This document shows positions 7,459 through 17,100 of a DNA stretch of 64,000 bases, one piece after another. The notes below the pieces were generated by a model, which saw only the letters and a list, made by a program, of their open reading frames with translations, was not told the origin of the DNA and made no database searches. Origin of the DNA: JACMLD01 sp044223995. Its GTDB lineage: Bacteria; Bacteroidota; Bacteroidia; Chitinophagales; Chitinophagaceae. The translations under genes and the position numbers were made by a program. Position 1 is the stretch's first letter; every line of letters starts with the position of its first letter. The stretch is taken from contig JBGALE010000001.1 of the NCBI GenBank assembly GCA_044223995.1, positions 682,001 through 746,000 on the forward strand, given 5' to 3'.

Positions 7459-9777
7459 ATGAAAATAAGGGCGCTCACCGTCATCGTGTCGTTGGCGGCA
7501 ATGATTTTGATATCTACCATTGCCTGTACAGAACAAGCGGGTAAAACGCCTGCCGCAGGGGGCATAAGTTATAATTTTGATGTCCGCCCAATACTTTCTG
7601 ATAAATGTTTTGCCTGTCACGGCCCCGATAAGAACAAACGACAGGCACAACTTCGACTGGATATTGCTGATTCTGCATTTGCACCACTCAAAGAAACCAA
7701 AGGTGCCTATGCCATTGTCCCCGGCAAACCAAGCGAAAGCGTCATGTACAAACGGATCACCTCCGACGATCCAGAATACCAAATGCCGACGCCTAAATCG
7801 CATTTGAGTTTGCTGACCAAACAAGAAACTGGTATCATAAAAAAATGGATCGAGCAGGGAGCCAAATACGAACGTCACTGGGCCTTTGTTTCGCCAGCTA
7901 AAGCACCACTTCCAGAGATAGCTGATAAAAAATGGGTAAAGAATGAAATAGATTATTTTATCCTCAGCAAGATGACAGAAAAAGGGCTTACTCCCAACGA
8001 AGAAGCAGACAAGGAGCGCTTGCTGAAACGGCTGTCACTGGATCTGACGGGATTACCGCCTTCCATACAAATGATGGATGAATTTGAAAACGACAAAAGT
8101 GATAACGCTTACGAAAAAGCAGTGGATCGTTTACTGCAAAACACTGCATACGGTGAAAAGATGTCTGTACACTGGATGGATGTGTCGCGTTATGCAGACA
8201 GTTACGGTTACCAGGACGATAATATCCGCACACAATGGCCCTGGCGGGATTGGGTAATACATGCATTCAATAGAAACCTTCCTTATGATCAGTTCCTTAC
8301 CTGGCAACTGGCTGGCGATCTGTTACCAAGTGCCAATAAGGAACAAATACTGGCCACCGGTTTTTTGCGTAACCATAAATACACGGAGGAAGGTGGTGTT
8401 ATACCGGAGGAATATCGCATTCAGTATAATATTGATAAGACAAAAACATTTACAAAAGGTATCATGGGCCTTACGGTAGAATGTGCGCAATGCCACGATC
8501 ATAAATATGATCCATTCACACAGAAGGATTATTATTCTATGTTCGCCTTTTTTAATAATTCGAAAGAAGTAGGGTATGAAGGTGATGTGGGTATTTCCAA
8601 GCCCGCAAAAATGCCCGTATTGTCGATTGCGGAAGATGACAGGAAAAATTTACTCAGCTTTATCAATTATAAAGATACCGATACGCTCCGTGTTTCTGTA
8701 ATGGGTGACAGGGATACGCTCCGCAAAACCTTTGTCCTGAAAAGAGGTGTATACGATGCACCTACGTATGAAGTGACTCCGGCGGCGCTTCCGGCAGTGA
8801 TGCGTTATGATACATTGCAGTATGCACCCAACCGGCTTGGCCTTGCGCAATGGACCATCAGCAAAAAGAATCCGCTGACGGCAAGGGTGTTTGTAAACCA
8901 GCTATGGCAGGAATTTTTTGGAAGGGGTATTGTAAAAACAACCGGTGATTTTGGTATGCAGGGCGAACTGCCCACACATCCACGATTGCTCGACTGGCTA
9001 GCAGTTGATTTTATGGAACACGGATGGGATATCAAACGACTGGTAAAGCAAATAGTCATGAGTGCGACTTACCGCCAGTCATCCAAAACAACAGACGAAA
9101 AACAAAAGACAGACCCTGAAAATATTTATTTATCACATGGTGCGCGATTCCGGGTTCCTGCTGAAACAGTCAGGGATATTGTTTTAAGCAGCAGTGGTCT
9201 TTTAAACAACACGATTGGCGGACCGAGTGTAAAACCATACCAGCCAAAAGGATTGTGGGAACAGGCAACTTCCGGCCGCGGTGTATTGGCCACGTATAAA
9301 CAAGATCATAAGGATGCCTTGTATAGGAGAGGTTTGTACACCTTTATTAAACTAACCGTTCCTCCTCCTTCCTCAATGATCTTTGATGGCAGCAACCGCG
9401 ATCAATGCGAAGTAAAGAGATTGAAAACAAATACACCGCTGCAGGCATTGGTGATGATGAATGATCCAACCGTGCTGGAAGGCTCGCGGGTGATGGCCCA
9501 GCATTTACTGAAAGAATCCACCAATGAAGACGACAGAATCAATAAAGCTTTCCGGTTAATTATTTGCCGCAAGGCAGTCACAAAGGAATTGGAAATACTT
9601 AAAGGCTATTACGTTGAGCAATTGCAACTGTTTACACAAAAGAAACTCAACGCAGCTACGACTTTACAGGTTGGAGAATACCCACAGGACGATTCGGTGG
9701 ATAAAAACAGGGAAGCGGCTTTGATGAAAACCATCAATCTTATTTATAACATGGAAGAAGCGATTACGAAAACCTGA
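7459..9777 (+). CDS. PSD1/DUF1549/DUF1553 cytochrome-domain protein
   Basis: The ATG at 7459 is preferred over a TTG at 7450 (772 aa). The N-terminus is hydrophobic and ends in IAC at about residue 23, which may be a lipobox. Domain order: a planctomycete-type cytochrome domain (PSCyt1) with CFACH at about 50-54, a DUF1549/PSCyt2 domain (about 150-360) with a second CxxCH motif, CAQCH, in its C-terminal part, and DUF1553/PSD1 (about 460-720). Both motifs could bind covalent heme in the periplasm. The protein is shorter than many family members. It nearly always pairs with DUF1501, as here 61 bp downstream. The reaction is unknown. Confidence 0.88.
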   Translation: MKIRALTVIVSLAAMILISTIACTEQAGKTPAAGGISYNFDVRPILSDKCFACHGPDKNKRQAQLRLDIADSAFAPLKETKGAYAIVPGKPSESVMYKRITSDDPEYQMPTPKSHLSLLTKQETGIIKKWIEQGAKYERHWAFVSPAKAPLPEIADKKWVKNEIDYFILSKMTEKGLTPNEEADKERLLKRLSLDLTGLPPSIQMMDEFENDKSDNAYEKAVDRLLQNTAYGEKMSVHWMDVSRYADSYGYQDDNIRTQWPWRDWVIHAFNRNLPYDQFLTWQLAGDLLPSANKEQILATGFLRNHKYTEEGGVIPEEYRIQYNIDKTKTFTKGIMGLTVECAQCHDHKYDPFTQKDYYSMFAFFNNSKEVGYEGDVGISKPAKMPVLSIAEDDRKNLLSFINYKDTDTLRVSVMGDRDTLRKTFVLKRGVYDAPTYEVTPAALPAVMRYDTLQYAPNRLGLAQWTISKKNPLTARVFVNQLWQEFFGRGIVKTTGDFGMQGELPTHPRLLDWLAVDFMEHGWDIKRLVKQIVMSATYRQSSKTTDEKQKTDPENIYLSHGARFRVPAETVRDIVLSSSGLLNNTIGGPSVKPYQPKGLWEQATSGRGVLATYKQDHKDALYRRGLYTFIKLTVPPPSSMIFDGSNRDQCEVKRLKTNTPLQALVMMNDPTVLEGSRVMAQHLLKESTNEDDRINKAFRLIICRKAVTKELEILKGYYVEQLQLFTQKKLNAATTLQVGEYPQDDSVDKNREAALMKTINLIYNMEEAITKT

Positions 9778-9838
9778 GCAATAAGATGTGTTTAGTGTTG
9801 GCAATTGACAAACTTTATTTTCCATATAATTATTCGCT

Positions 9839-11281
9839 ATGCAAAAAGAAGTTTTTGAACATGGGTTGAATGTAAACCGCCGGCGTTTTCTATCGCGGCT
9901 TAGTTTGGGTATTGGCAGCGTGGCCCTGGGTTCTTTGCTCATCCCCGACCTGTTTGGTAAAAGTGAAGATGCGGTGATGACGGGGCTTCCTCATTTTGCA
10001 CCAAAAGCGAAACGTGTTATTTATCTTTTTCAAAATGGCGCACCATCACAATTGGATTTATTTGATTACAAACCGAAGCTCCAGCAAATGTTTGGAGAAG
10101 ACTTGCCCGCCAGCATCCGCAATGGTCAGCGTTTAACCGGAATGACTTCTACGCAGGAAAAGTTTCCGCTGGCAGGCACCGTGTTTCAATTCAACCAGTA
10201 TGGACAACACCGCGCCTATTTCAGCGAGTTGTTACCTTATACCGCCAGTGTAGCCGACGATCTCTGCGTGCTTAAAAGTTTGTATACCGAAGCCATCAAT
10301 CATGATCCCGCACTCACCTTTATGCAAACAGGTGCACAGGTGGGCAATCGTCCGAGTATGGGAGCATGGCTGAGCTATGGATTGGGAAGTGAGAATAAAA
10401 ACCTTCCTGCGTTTTGTGTACTGTTATCAAGGGGTAAAGGGAATGGGCAGGGGGTATACTCCAAATTGTGGAGCAATGGTTTTTTAGACTCCATTCACCA
10501 GGGTGTGCAATTTAGCAGTGGCGATAATCCCGTCCTGTATTTGAACAATCCCGACGGTATTGATAAAATGGACAGGAGAAGAATGCTGGATAAAGTAGCA
10601 GCGTTGAATGAACTGTCCTATAAAGAATTTGGCGACCCGGAAATCACGGCTAAAATTCAGCAGTATGAAATGGCTTACCGTATGCAGACAGCCGTTCCGG
10701 AAATTACTGATATGAGTAAAGAGCCAGAATCAATTATTAAATTATACGGCCCAGAATGTTTAATACCCGGCACTTTTGCAGCCAATTGCCTGTTATCACG
10801 CAAGCTGAGTGAAAACGGTGTTCGTTTTGTGCAACTCTATCACCAGGGTTGGGATGGTCACAACAATCTGCCGAACGAAATCAAAGGACAATGCAAAGAT
10901 GTGGACCAGGCAAGCGCTGCGCTGATTACAGATTTGAAACAACGTGGTTTATTGGATGAAACACTCGTAATTTGGGGAGGAGAATTTGGTCGCACCAACT
11001 ATTGCCAGGGGAAATTGGTAAAAGATAATTACGGTCGTGATCACCATCCGCGCTGCTTTACTGTTTGGATGGCAGGAGGCGGCGTAAAGCCAGGTGTATA
11101 TGGAGAAACCGATGAATTTGGATATAATATCGTTAAAGACCCTGTGCATGTAAACGATTTTCATGCTACCATTTTAGCCCTGCTGGGATTGGATCATGAA
11201 AAACTTATATTTAAACACCTGGGAAGAAGGTATCGGCTGACAGATGTCGCCGGAAAAGTGGTACAGGGGTTAATGGCTTAA
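9839..11281 (+). CDS. DUF1501 domain-containing protein with a Tat-like signal
   Basis: A 480-residue protein starting with a twin-arginine pattern, NRRRFLSRLSLGIGS (about residues 13-27), so it is probably exported folded. The body is DUF1501, a family with an alkaline-phosphatase/sulfatase-like fold; GWDGHNN, WGGEFGRT and GRDHHP look like metal-binding loops (about residues 338-402). It is the expected partner of the PSD1 protein just upstream and is followed 29 bp later by a beta-propeller gene. The substrate is not known. Confidence 0.88.
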   Translation: MQKEVFEHGLNVNRRRFLSRLSLGIGSVALGSLLIPDLFGKSEDAVMTGLPHFAPKAKRVIYLFQNGAPSQLDLFDYKPKLQQMFGEDLPASIRNGQRLTGMTSTQEKFPLAGTVFQFNQYGQHRAYFSELLPYTASVADDLCVLKSLYTEAINHDPALTFMQTGAQVGNRPSMGAWLSYGLGSENKNLPAFCVLLSRGKGNGQGVYSKLWSNGFLDSIHQGVQFSSGDNPVLYLNNPDGIDKMDRRRMLDKVAALNELSYKEFGDPEITAKIQQYEMAYRMQTAVPEITDMSKEPESIIKLYGPECLIPGTFAANCLLSRKLSENGVRFVQLYHQGWDGHNNLPNEIKGQCKDVDQASAALITDLKQRGLLDETLVIWGGEFGRTNYCQGKLVKDNYGRDHHPRCFTVWMAGGGVKPGVYGETDEFGYNIVKDPVHVNDFHATILALLGLDHEKLIFKHLGRRYRLTDVAGKVVQGLMA

Positions 11282-11310
11282 TCATTCAACAAATAATACT
11301 GCTTTGCTTT

Positions 11311-12336
11311 ATGAAAAGAAGAAAATTTATTCAGCAAACATCACTGGCTGCAGGCAGCCTGCTGATCACGCAAGATTTATTTGCCGCCGATAAGGGCAAA
11401 AGATACGGCCACAACGGAATGCAGTACACACTCGATACTGCCTGGAGTAAAGCAGACGTCACAAAATTTCCCGTAAATGATTGTCATGAAATGGTACAGG
11501 ATAAACACGGCCGTATCATTTTACTGACCAATGAAACAAAAAATAATATCCTTGTTTATAACACCAGGGGTAAATTGATAAATACCTGGGGCCATGTTTT
11601 TCCGGGCGCACATGGATTGACATTACACAGTGAAAACGGGACGGAATTTTTATACATCACAGATACCGTCAGGCACCAGGTATATAAAGCAACGATGGAT
11701 GGAACCATACTGTTGACAATAGATGCGCCGCTCGATGCCAATGGTATTTATAAAAAAGCGGAGGAATTTGTTCCCACCGAAACAATCATTGATGAAAATG
11801 GTGACATATTTATTGCAGATGGCTACGGAGCGCAATATGTATTGCACTATGATAGCAAGGGGAAATTGAAAAATTACTTTGGCGGAAGGGGGGAAGGTGA
11901 TATGCATCTCGACAATGCACACGGGATTTGTTTTGACAGGCGAAGCGGAGAGTCGTTATTAATTACTGACAGAACGCGCAATTGCTTTAAAAGATTCAGC
12001 AAGGAAGGCGTTTTGCAGGAAGTGATAAAACTTCCCGGCGCCTGTGTATGCCGGCCGGTTATTCATGGCGATCATTTGTATGCTGCCGTATTGCGGTCAC
12101 CCGATTTGAATGCAGAAGGAACAGGATTTGTCACTATTCTTGACAAAGACAATAAAGTAGTGAGCAATATCGGTGGAAATGCCCCGGTATATAATAATGG
12201 CGTATTACAAGCTATGAAGCAGGAAGAAAAAATATTTGTGCACCCGCACGATGTGTGTATTGATACCGATGAAAATATTTATGTGGCACAGTGGGCATCC
12301 GGTAAAGTATACCCTTATAAACTGAAAAGAGTATAA
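11311..12336 (+). CDS. NHL-type six-bladed beta-propeller protein, exported
   Basis: A 341-residue protein with a Tat-like start (MKRRKFIQQTSLAAGS). The rest shows repeated propeller blades: YITDTVRHQVYKA, FIADGYGAQYVLHYD, LITDRTRNCFKRF, IYVAQWASGKVYPY. NHL/6-blade propellers serve as binding scaffolds or lyase/lactonase domains; no catalytic set is evident. It lies in the same run as PSD1 and DUF1501 (29 bp after the latter) and 38 bp before the membrane cytochrome gene, so it is probably part of the same periplasmic assembly. Confidence 0.82.
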   Translation: MKRRKFIQQTSLAAGSLLITQDLFAADKGKRYGHNGMQYTLDTAWSKADVTKFPVNDCHEMVQDKHGRIILLTNETKNNILVYNTRGKLINTWGHVFPGAHGLTLHSENGTEFLYITDTVRHQVYKATMDGTILLTIDAPLDANGIYKKAEEFVPTETIIDENGDIFIADGYGAQYVLHYDSKGKLKNYFGGRGEGDMHLDNAHGICFDRRSGESLLITDRTRNCFKRFSKEGVLQEVIKLPGACVCRPVIHGDHLYAAVLRSPDLNAEGTGFVTILDKDNKVVSNIGGNAPVYNNGVLQAMKQEEKIFVHPHDVCIDTDENIYVAQWASGKVYPYKLKRV

Positions 12337-12374
12337 TTCTATTTTGATAATCGCATAACTGCCAACTGCCTTTC

Positions 12375-14525
12375 ATGAAGCTAAAAAGCATTCTAGCGGT
12401 ATTACTGGTTCCATTTAATACTTTACTGTTGTTTTTTTTACTGGCAGCCGGTAAAATGGTCATACCAGCGTGGTTACAGGTATTCGGCCGCATGCATCCG
12501 TTGTTATTGCATTTCCCGATAGTATTGGTGTTGGTGTATGCTGCATTGATATTACTGGTACCGGTGTCACATAAACAGGAACCATGGTATCGTCAGTTGT
12601 CAGAATGGGTATTATTGTCCGCCGCAGTTACTGCAGCCATCACCGCCCTGATGGGAATCGTATTGTCGCGGGAGCCCGGCTATGATCAGGATGCATTGGC
12701 ATGGCATAAGTATACTGGAGTTTTTGTTTCAGTGCTATTGTACCTGCTGTATACTTTTCAGGCATGGTTAAAACAACAGCGGCTCCTGATGAATGCGTCC
12801 ATTGGTGCAATGGCTATCATTATTATCTGGACAGGCCATATGGGAGGTAATATCACGCATGGTGATGATTTTGTTTTGTCGCCGGTGCTGCCCCAAAACA
12901 ACCGGCATATTCCACCCTTTGAAGAAGCCGTATTGTATACAGATTTGGTACAGCCCATCCTGCAGGCAAAATGTATGGGTTGCCACAACAGTTCCAAGGC
13001 AAAGGGAGGGTTGATCATGGAGACAAAAGAACTGTTGTTAAAAGGTGGTAAGGATGGTGCATTGTGGGATACGACAAAAGCCGATCTTGGTTTGCTGCTG
13101 GAGCGTATCCACCTGCCAATGGAACAAAAGGAACACATGCCTCCCTCCGGCAAAACTCAATTGACAGATGATGAAACCGCCCTGCTGTACTTGTGGATAA
13201 AAAACGGTGCTGACTTTACAAAGAAGATAATGGAACTGGACCCTTCTGACAGCCTGGGTATGCTGGCCGCCAAAATGCTGAAGCCTTCACCTGAGGAAGA
13301 ATATACTTTTTCCGGCGCAGGCGATGAAAAAATTGCGCAGTTATCCAATAGCAATCGTACCATTACACCATTGGCAATGGGTTCTCCCGCACTGGCAGTA
13401 AATTTTTATAATAAAAATGCATACAGTGCAAAGCATTTGGAAGAATTGGAAACATTATCAGGTCAAATTACTGATCTCAACCTGGACAATATGCCCGTAA
13501 AAGATGCCGACCTGAAGATTATCGGGAGATTTAAAAACCTGCGCCGGCTCAACCTGAACTTTACTGATATCACTGGCAGTACGTTAACCGAATTGAAATC
13601 GCTTTCATTCCTGAGGAGTTTATCATTATCAGGCACGCCGGTTAAACAGTCACAACTGATGGAATTAACATCACTGCCAAAACTAAGGGCGGTGTATCTC
13701 TGGAACGTCCCCATTAGTGCAACGGACGTAAAATCATTGCAGCAGCGTAATAAAAATATTTATTATCAATCTGGATTCAGCGGAGATACAGTTACGTTAC
13801 GACTTACACCACCTATTTCCGAAAATGAAGAACAAATTCTTACAAAAGCGGTTCCGCTGAAATTTAAACATTACATCAAGGGAACTGTTATCCGTTATAC
13901 AATGGATGATGCCGAACCGGATAGCCTGTTGTCGCCTATATATGACAAGAATGTAATGGTGGAAGGAGATGTCACAGTTAAAGCAAGGGCATTTAAACCG
14001 GGTTGGTTGGGCAGTGATGTTACTGTGCGGCATTTCTTTAAAAACACCTATACGCCAGACAGTGCGGTATTGCTGACAAAACCAGATGAAAAATACAAAG
14101 GCAATGGAGGTATTACACTGGTTGATCTGGATAAAGGGGATTTCAATTTCGGCAACGGCGCAAAATGGCTTGGTTATAAAGACAATGATTTTTCTGCCAT
14201 GCTTTATTTTAGTAAGCAACCAGAAATTTCAAGTATCACTTTCAGTATGCTGAAAGATATAGGTGGTTATATTTTTCCCCCGGTGAAACTGGAAGTATGG
14301 GGTGGCAATGATCTCAAACACCTGGCAAAACTGGCCGATATGTCGCCGGAGAAGCCAACGAAGGAAACAAACCCCAAAGACATGCAGGCGTACAAGTGCA
14401 CGATCAAACCAGCAAAACTTAAATATGTAAAACTGGTGGCAGTTTCGGTGCATAAATTGCCGGACTGGCATCCCGGTAAAGGCACAAAGGGCTGGATTTT
14501 TATTGATGAAGTGTTTATCAACTAA
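12375..14525 (+). CDS. Membrane-anchored cytochrome/LRR/chitobiase-like mosaic protein
   Basis: A 716-residue mosaic. Residues about 5-160 hold four or five transmembrane segments of DUF2231 type, with HPLLLHFPIV near residue 41. A planctomycete-like cytochrome domain follows, with CMGCH at Cys200/Cys203/His204 and HMPPSGKTQL about 55 residues later. Residues about 350-460 are leucine-rich repeats, residues about 470-545 resemble the chitobiase C-terminal sandwich (YTMDDAEPDS, VKARAFKPGW), and the C-terminal part (about 560-716) resembles a discoidin-like sandwich. It could anchor the PSD1/DUF1501/propeller set to the inner membrane. Function is inferred from context only. Confidence 0.8.
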   Translation: MKLKSILAVLLVPFNTLLLFFLLAAGKMVIPAWLQVFGRMHPLLLHFPIVLVLVYAALILLVPVSHKQEPWYRQLSEWVLLSAAVTAAITALMGIVLSREPGYDQDALAWHKYTGVFVSVLLYLLYTFQAWLKQQRLLMNASIGAMAIIIIWTGHMGGNITHGDDFVLSPVLPQNNRHIPPFEEAVLYTDLVQPILQAKCMGCHNSSKAKGGLIMETKELLLKGGKDGALWDTTKADLGLLLERIHLPMEQKEHMPPSGKTQLTDDETALLYLWIKNGADFTKKIMELDPSDSLGMLAAKMLKPSPEEEYTFSGAGDEKIAQLSNSNRTITPLAMGSPALAVNFYNKNAYSAKHLEELETLSGQITDLNLDNMPVKDADLKIIGRFKNLRRLNLNFTDITGSTLTELKSLSFLRSLSLSGTPVKQSQLMELTSLPKLRAVYLWNVPISATDVKSLQQRNKNIYYQSGFSGDTVTLRLTPPISENEEQILTKAVPLKFKHYIKGTVIRYTMDDAEPDSLLSPIYDKNVMVEGDVTVKARAFKPGWLGSDVTVRHFFKNTYTPDSAVLLTKPDEKYKGNGGITLVDLDKGDFNFGNGAKWLGYKDNDFSAMLYFSKQPEISSITFSMLKDIGGYIFPPVKLEVWGGNDLKHLAKLADMSPEKPTKETNPKDMQAYKCTIKPAKLKYVKLVAVSVHKLPDWHPGKGTKGWIFIDEVFIN

Positions 14526-14607
14526 ACTTAGCCTGGTTCGAATTCATTTAATTGCGCTTTTATCATTTATTCACTGCCTGCTTCTTCATTTTTTTGTTAC
14601 TTTGAAT

Positions 14608-15864
14608 ATGGCTTCTCCACTGGCTGAAAGATTGCGCCCGCAAACGCTGGATGAACTGGCCGGACAGGAACACCTGACCGGTAAAGGCAGTATTTTAAGA
14701 ACTTCTATCGAACACGGCAAAGTGCCCTCTATGATTTTATGGGGCCCGCCGGGCGTAGGCAAAACGACCATTGCCAATATCATTGCGCATACTTTAAAAC
14801 TTCCTTTCTATCAATTGAGCGCCATCAGCAGCGGTGTAAAAGATGTACGCCAGGTGATTGATGAAGCCAGGGAAAAGGAAGGCTGTATTTTATTCATTGA
14901 TGAAATTCACCGTTTCAATAAAGGACAGCAGGATGCATTGCTCGGCGCAGTGGAAAAAGGAATTATTACCCTGGTTGGTGCTACGACGGAAAATCCTTCA
15001 TTTGAAGTCAACTCGGCCTTGCTGAGCCGTTGCCAGGTATATGTTTTAAAACCACTCGGTGAACCACAACTGGTGGAATTGTTGCGCCATGCCATTGCAA
15101 CCGATCCTATTCTCAAAAAGAAAAAAATTGAGTTGAAGGAAACGGCGGCCATGATAAACATCTCCGGTGGCGATGCGCGTAAACTTTTGAATCTTTTAGA
15201 ATTGGTAACAGATGCATTGGGCAATGATGTAGTGATTACAGATGATACGGTGATGCAGGTTGCACAGAAAAGAATTGCACTGTACGATAAACAGGGCGAG
15301 CAGCATTATGATATAATATCAGCGTTTATTAAGTCCATCCGCGGCAGCGATCCCAATGCTGCTGTGTACTGGCTCGCGAGAATGATCGAGGGTGGTGAAG
15401 ATGTAAAATTCATTGCACGAAGGATGGTGATACTCGCCAGTGAAGATATTGGCAATGCAAATCCTACTGCACTGGTGATGGCCAACGCTACCTTTGAAGC
15501 AGTCAATAAAATTGGTTACCCGGAAGCAAGTATTATATTATCGCAATGTGTTACCTATCTCGCATCTTCACCGAAAAGTAATGCTGCTGTAGCCGCTATT
15601 GGTAAAGCGCAGACTGCAGTGCAGCAATTCGGTGATTTGCCAGTGCCATTACATATCCGCAATGCACCGACAAGGCTGATGAAAAACATGGACTATGGCA
15701 AGGGATACCAGTACAGCCATGCGTATGACAATAATTTTTCACCACAGGAATATCTTCCCGAAGGAATCGCCGGTACCACTTTTTATGAACCGGGCAAAAA
15801 TGCGAGAGAAGAAGAACTTCGAAAATTCCTGCGCAATCTCTGGAAAAATAAATACGGTTACTGA
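14608..15864 (+). CDS. rarA: Replication-associated recombination protein RarA (MgsA)
   Basis: The start at 14608 (MASPLAERLRPQTLDEL) is typical of RarA; an in-frame ATG at 14503 would overlap the previous gene. The 418-residue AAA+ ATPase has Walker A GPPGVGKTT (46-54), Walker B ILFIDEIHRF, the sensor region VGATTENPSF, and the C-terminal tetramerisation domain (AVYWLARMIEGGED, ASEDIGNANP). RarA acts at stalled replication forks with single-stranded-DNA-binding protein. Its 3' end overlaps the convergent PhyH gene by 7 bp. Confidence 0.96.
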   Translation: MASPLAERLRPQTLDELAGQEHLTGKGSILRTSIEHGKVPSMILWGPPGVGKTTIANIIAHTLKLPFYQLSAISSGVKDVRQVIDEAREKEGCILFIDEIHRFNKGQQDALLGAVEKGIITLVGATTENPSFEVNSALLSRCQVYVLKPLGEPQLVELLRHAIATDPILKKKKIELKETAAMINISGGDARKLLNLLELVTDALGNDVVITDDTVMQVAQKRIALYDKQGEQHYDIISAFIKSIRGSDPNAAVYWLARMIEGGEDVKFIARRMVILASEDIGNANPTALVMANATFEAVNKIGYPEASIILSQCVTYLASSPKSNAAVAAIGKAQTAVQQFGDLPVPLHIRNAPTRLMKNMDYGKGYQYSHAYDNNFSPQEYLPEGIAGTTFYEPGKNAREEELRKFLRNLWKNKYGY

Positions 15865-16748
15865 TGCGCACCAGCAGGCTCGTACAACAGTGGAAAGAAC
15901 TGGCCTTCCATTTTATTTCCTTTATGAACAGGTGGTACACCCTGAAGTAAGGCATCATCACTATCTGACTTCACACCATCAGCAAAAACATTGATCACAA
16001 ATGCCCGACGTGGCTTATCACTTTTGTTTTCACCCGAACCATGCAAAGTGAGTGAATGGTGAAAGATGGCTTCACCTGCTTTCACTTCAGCAGGAATGGG
16101 TTTGAATTGTTGTTTTTGTTCTTCGGTCAGGTAATCCATAATGCCCATTAAATTACCTGCAAGATCTGGTTTGTCCAGCAGGCCCCAGCGCTGGCTTCCC
16201 GGTACATATTGAACGCAACCATTGTTGACAGTGGAATCATCCAGGCCACACCAGCAGGTAAGATGGGCTACCGGTTTTGTTCTTGTCCAGTAGGAATAAT
16301 CCTGGTGCCAGGCTACGACACCGCCTTTTTTGGGTGGCTTATAAAACAATTGATCATGCCAGAAACGAACAGGTTTGTCTCCCAGCAGTTGACTGGCAGC
16401 TACGAGGAAGCGCGGGTTCCACAATACATCGTGAAACCCATTGCTGATACGCCATGCACCGAGCGCATGAAACAGGATGGTTTGCGGATCGGAAGATTCA
16501 TTGCTGTGGAATTCATAAAATAAGGCATGCGATGGATGATGAATATCCATTACTTCATTTAATTCCTTTCTCAATGTTTCCAATTGTGTCTCATCAAGCA
16601 TTTTTACGCCGGCGAGGTAACCGTTTTCATGAAAAAATTCAACCTGCTCTTCCGTTAAGCGATATTCATCCCATGCTGCACGGGTAGCGGGCCATGAAAA
16701 CATTTTTCCCGCCAAATGATGTATTTTACTCAGGTCATTTACTGGCAT
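15858..16748 (-). CDS. Phytanoyl-CoA dioxygenase (PhyH) family protein
   Basis: A 296-residue Fe(II)/2-oxoglutarate-dependent dioxygenase. The iron facial triad is His148 and Asp150 (WHQDYSYW) with the distal His236 (LTLHGSGENKS); Arg247 or Arg248 in KPRRAF should bind 2-oxoglutarate. The family hydroxylates fatty acyl-CoAs and diverse small molecules in secondary metabolism, so the substrate is open. It converges on rarA and is divergent from the M28 peptidase, with repeat copy B in the intergenic region. Confidence 0.88.
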   Translation of the reverse strand: MPVNDLSKIHHLAGKMFSWPATRAAWDEYRLTEEQVEFFHENGYLAGVKMLDETQLETLRKELNEVMDIHHPSHALFYEFHSNESSDPQTILFHALGAWRISNGFHDVLWNPRFLVAASQLLGDKPVRFWHDQLFYKPPKKGGVVAWHQDYSYWTRTKPVAHLTCWCGLDDSTVNNGCVQYVPGSQRWGLLDKPDLAGNLMGIMDYLTEEQKQQFKPIPAEVKAGEAIFHHSLTLHGSGENKSDKPRRAFVINVFADGVKSDSDDALLQGVPPVHKGNKMEGQFFPLLYEPAGAHQ

Positions 16749-16887
16749 AGCACAACCGTTTATCTAAAATTACCATTTTTATCACGCAAACGATCCCGTT
16801 TCCTTTAATTTTAACCTGTTGTGATGTTGAAGCTAATGGCTGAATGACAAGAGGTATGCCTGAATATAAGGTGATGAACAGGGTGCA

Positions 16888-17000
16888 AATGTTGTTCACC
16901 ACAGTAGTACAAACGCTAAATCAAGGCTGAGTCCGAAATCGGGCTGTTATCGATTTCGGGTCGCCTTTTTCCGTCCTTTTTTGGCGAAACAAAAAAGGAC
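16888..17000. repeat. Dispersed intergenic repeat, copy B (two hairpins)
   Basis: This lies in the 352-bp gap between the divergent PhyH and M28 genes. The 25-nt block at 16888-16912 is identical to 6116-6140. Hairpin 1 is CCGAAATCG (16933-16941) with CGATTTCGG (16951-16959) and a 9-nt loop. Compared with copy A, one A-T pair has become T-A on both arms. Hairpin 2 is a perfect 11-bp stem, GTCCTTTTTTG (16973-16983) and CAAAAAAGGAC (16990-17000), around the same GCGAAA loop. The rest of the gap shows nothing recognisable. Confidence 0.8.
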
Positions 17001-17100
17001 AAACGGGTTTTTTGCAGTACCATCAGCCATTATAGTAAGTAAAGGAATAAATTTAATGGCCGGATGCACTTAATTTAATAATTCAAAACCTCCGCATATC

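Noticed and set aside
14535..14545. GGTTCGAATTC, identical to a tRNA T-arm core
   Set aside because: No acceptor stem, anticodon arm or CCA end can be built around it; it overlaps the region between two genes by chance.
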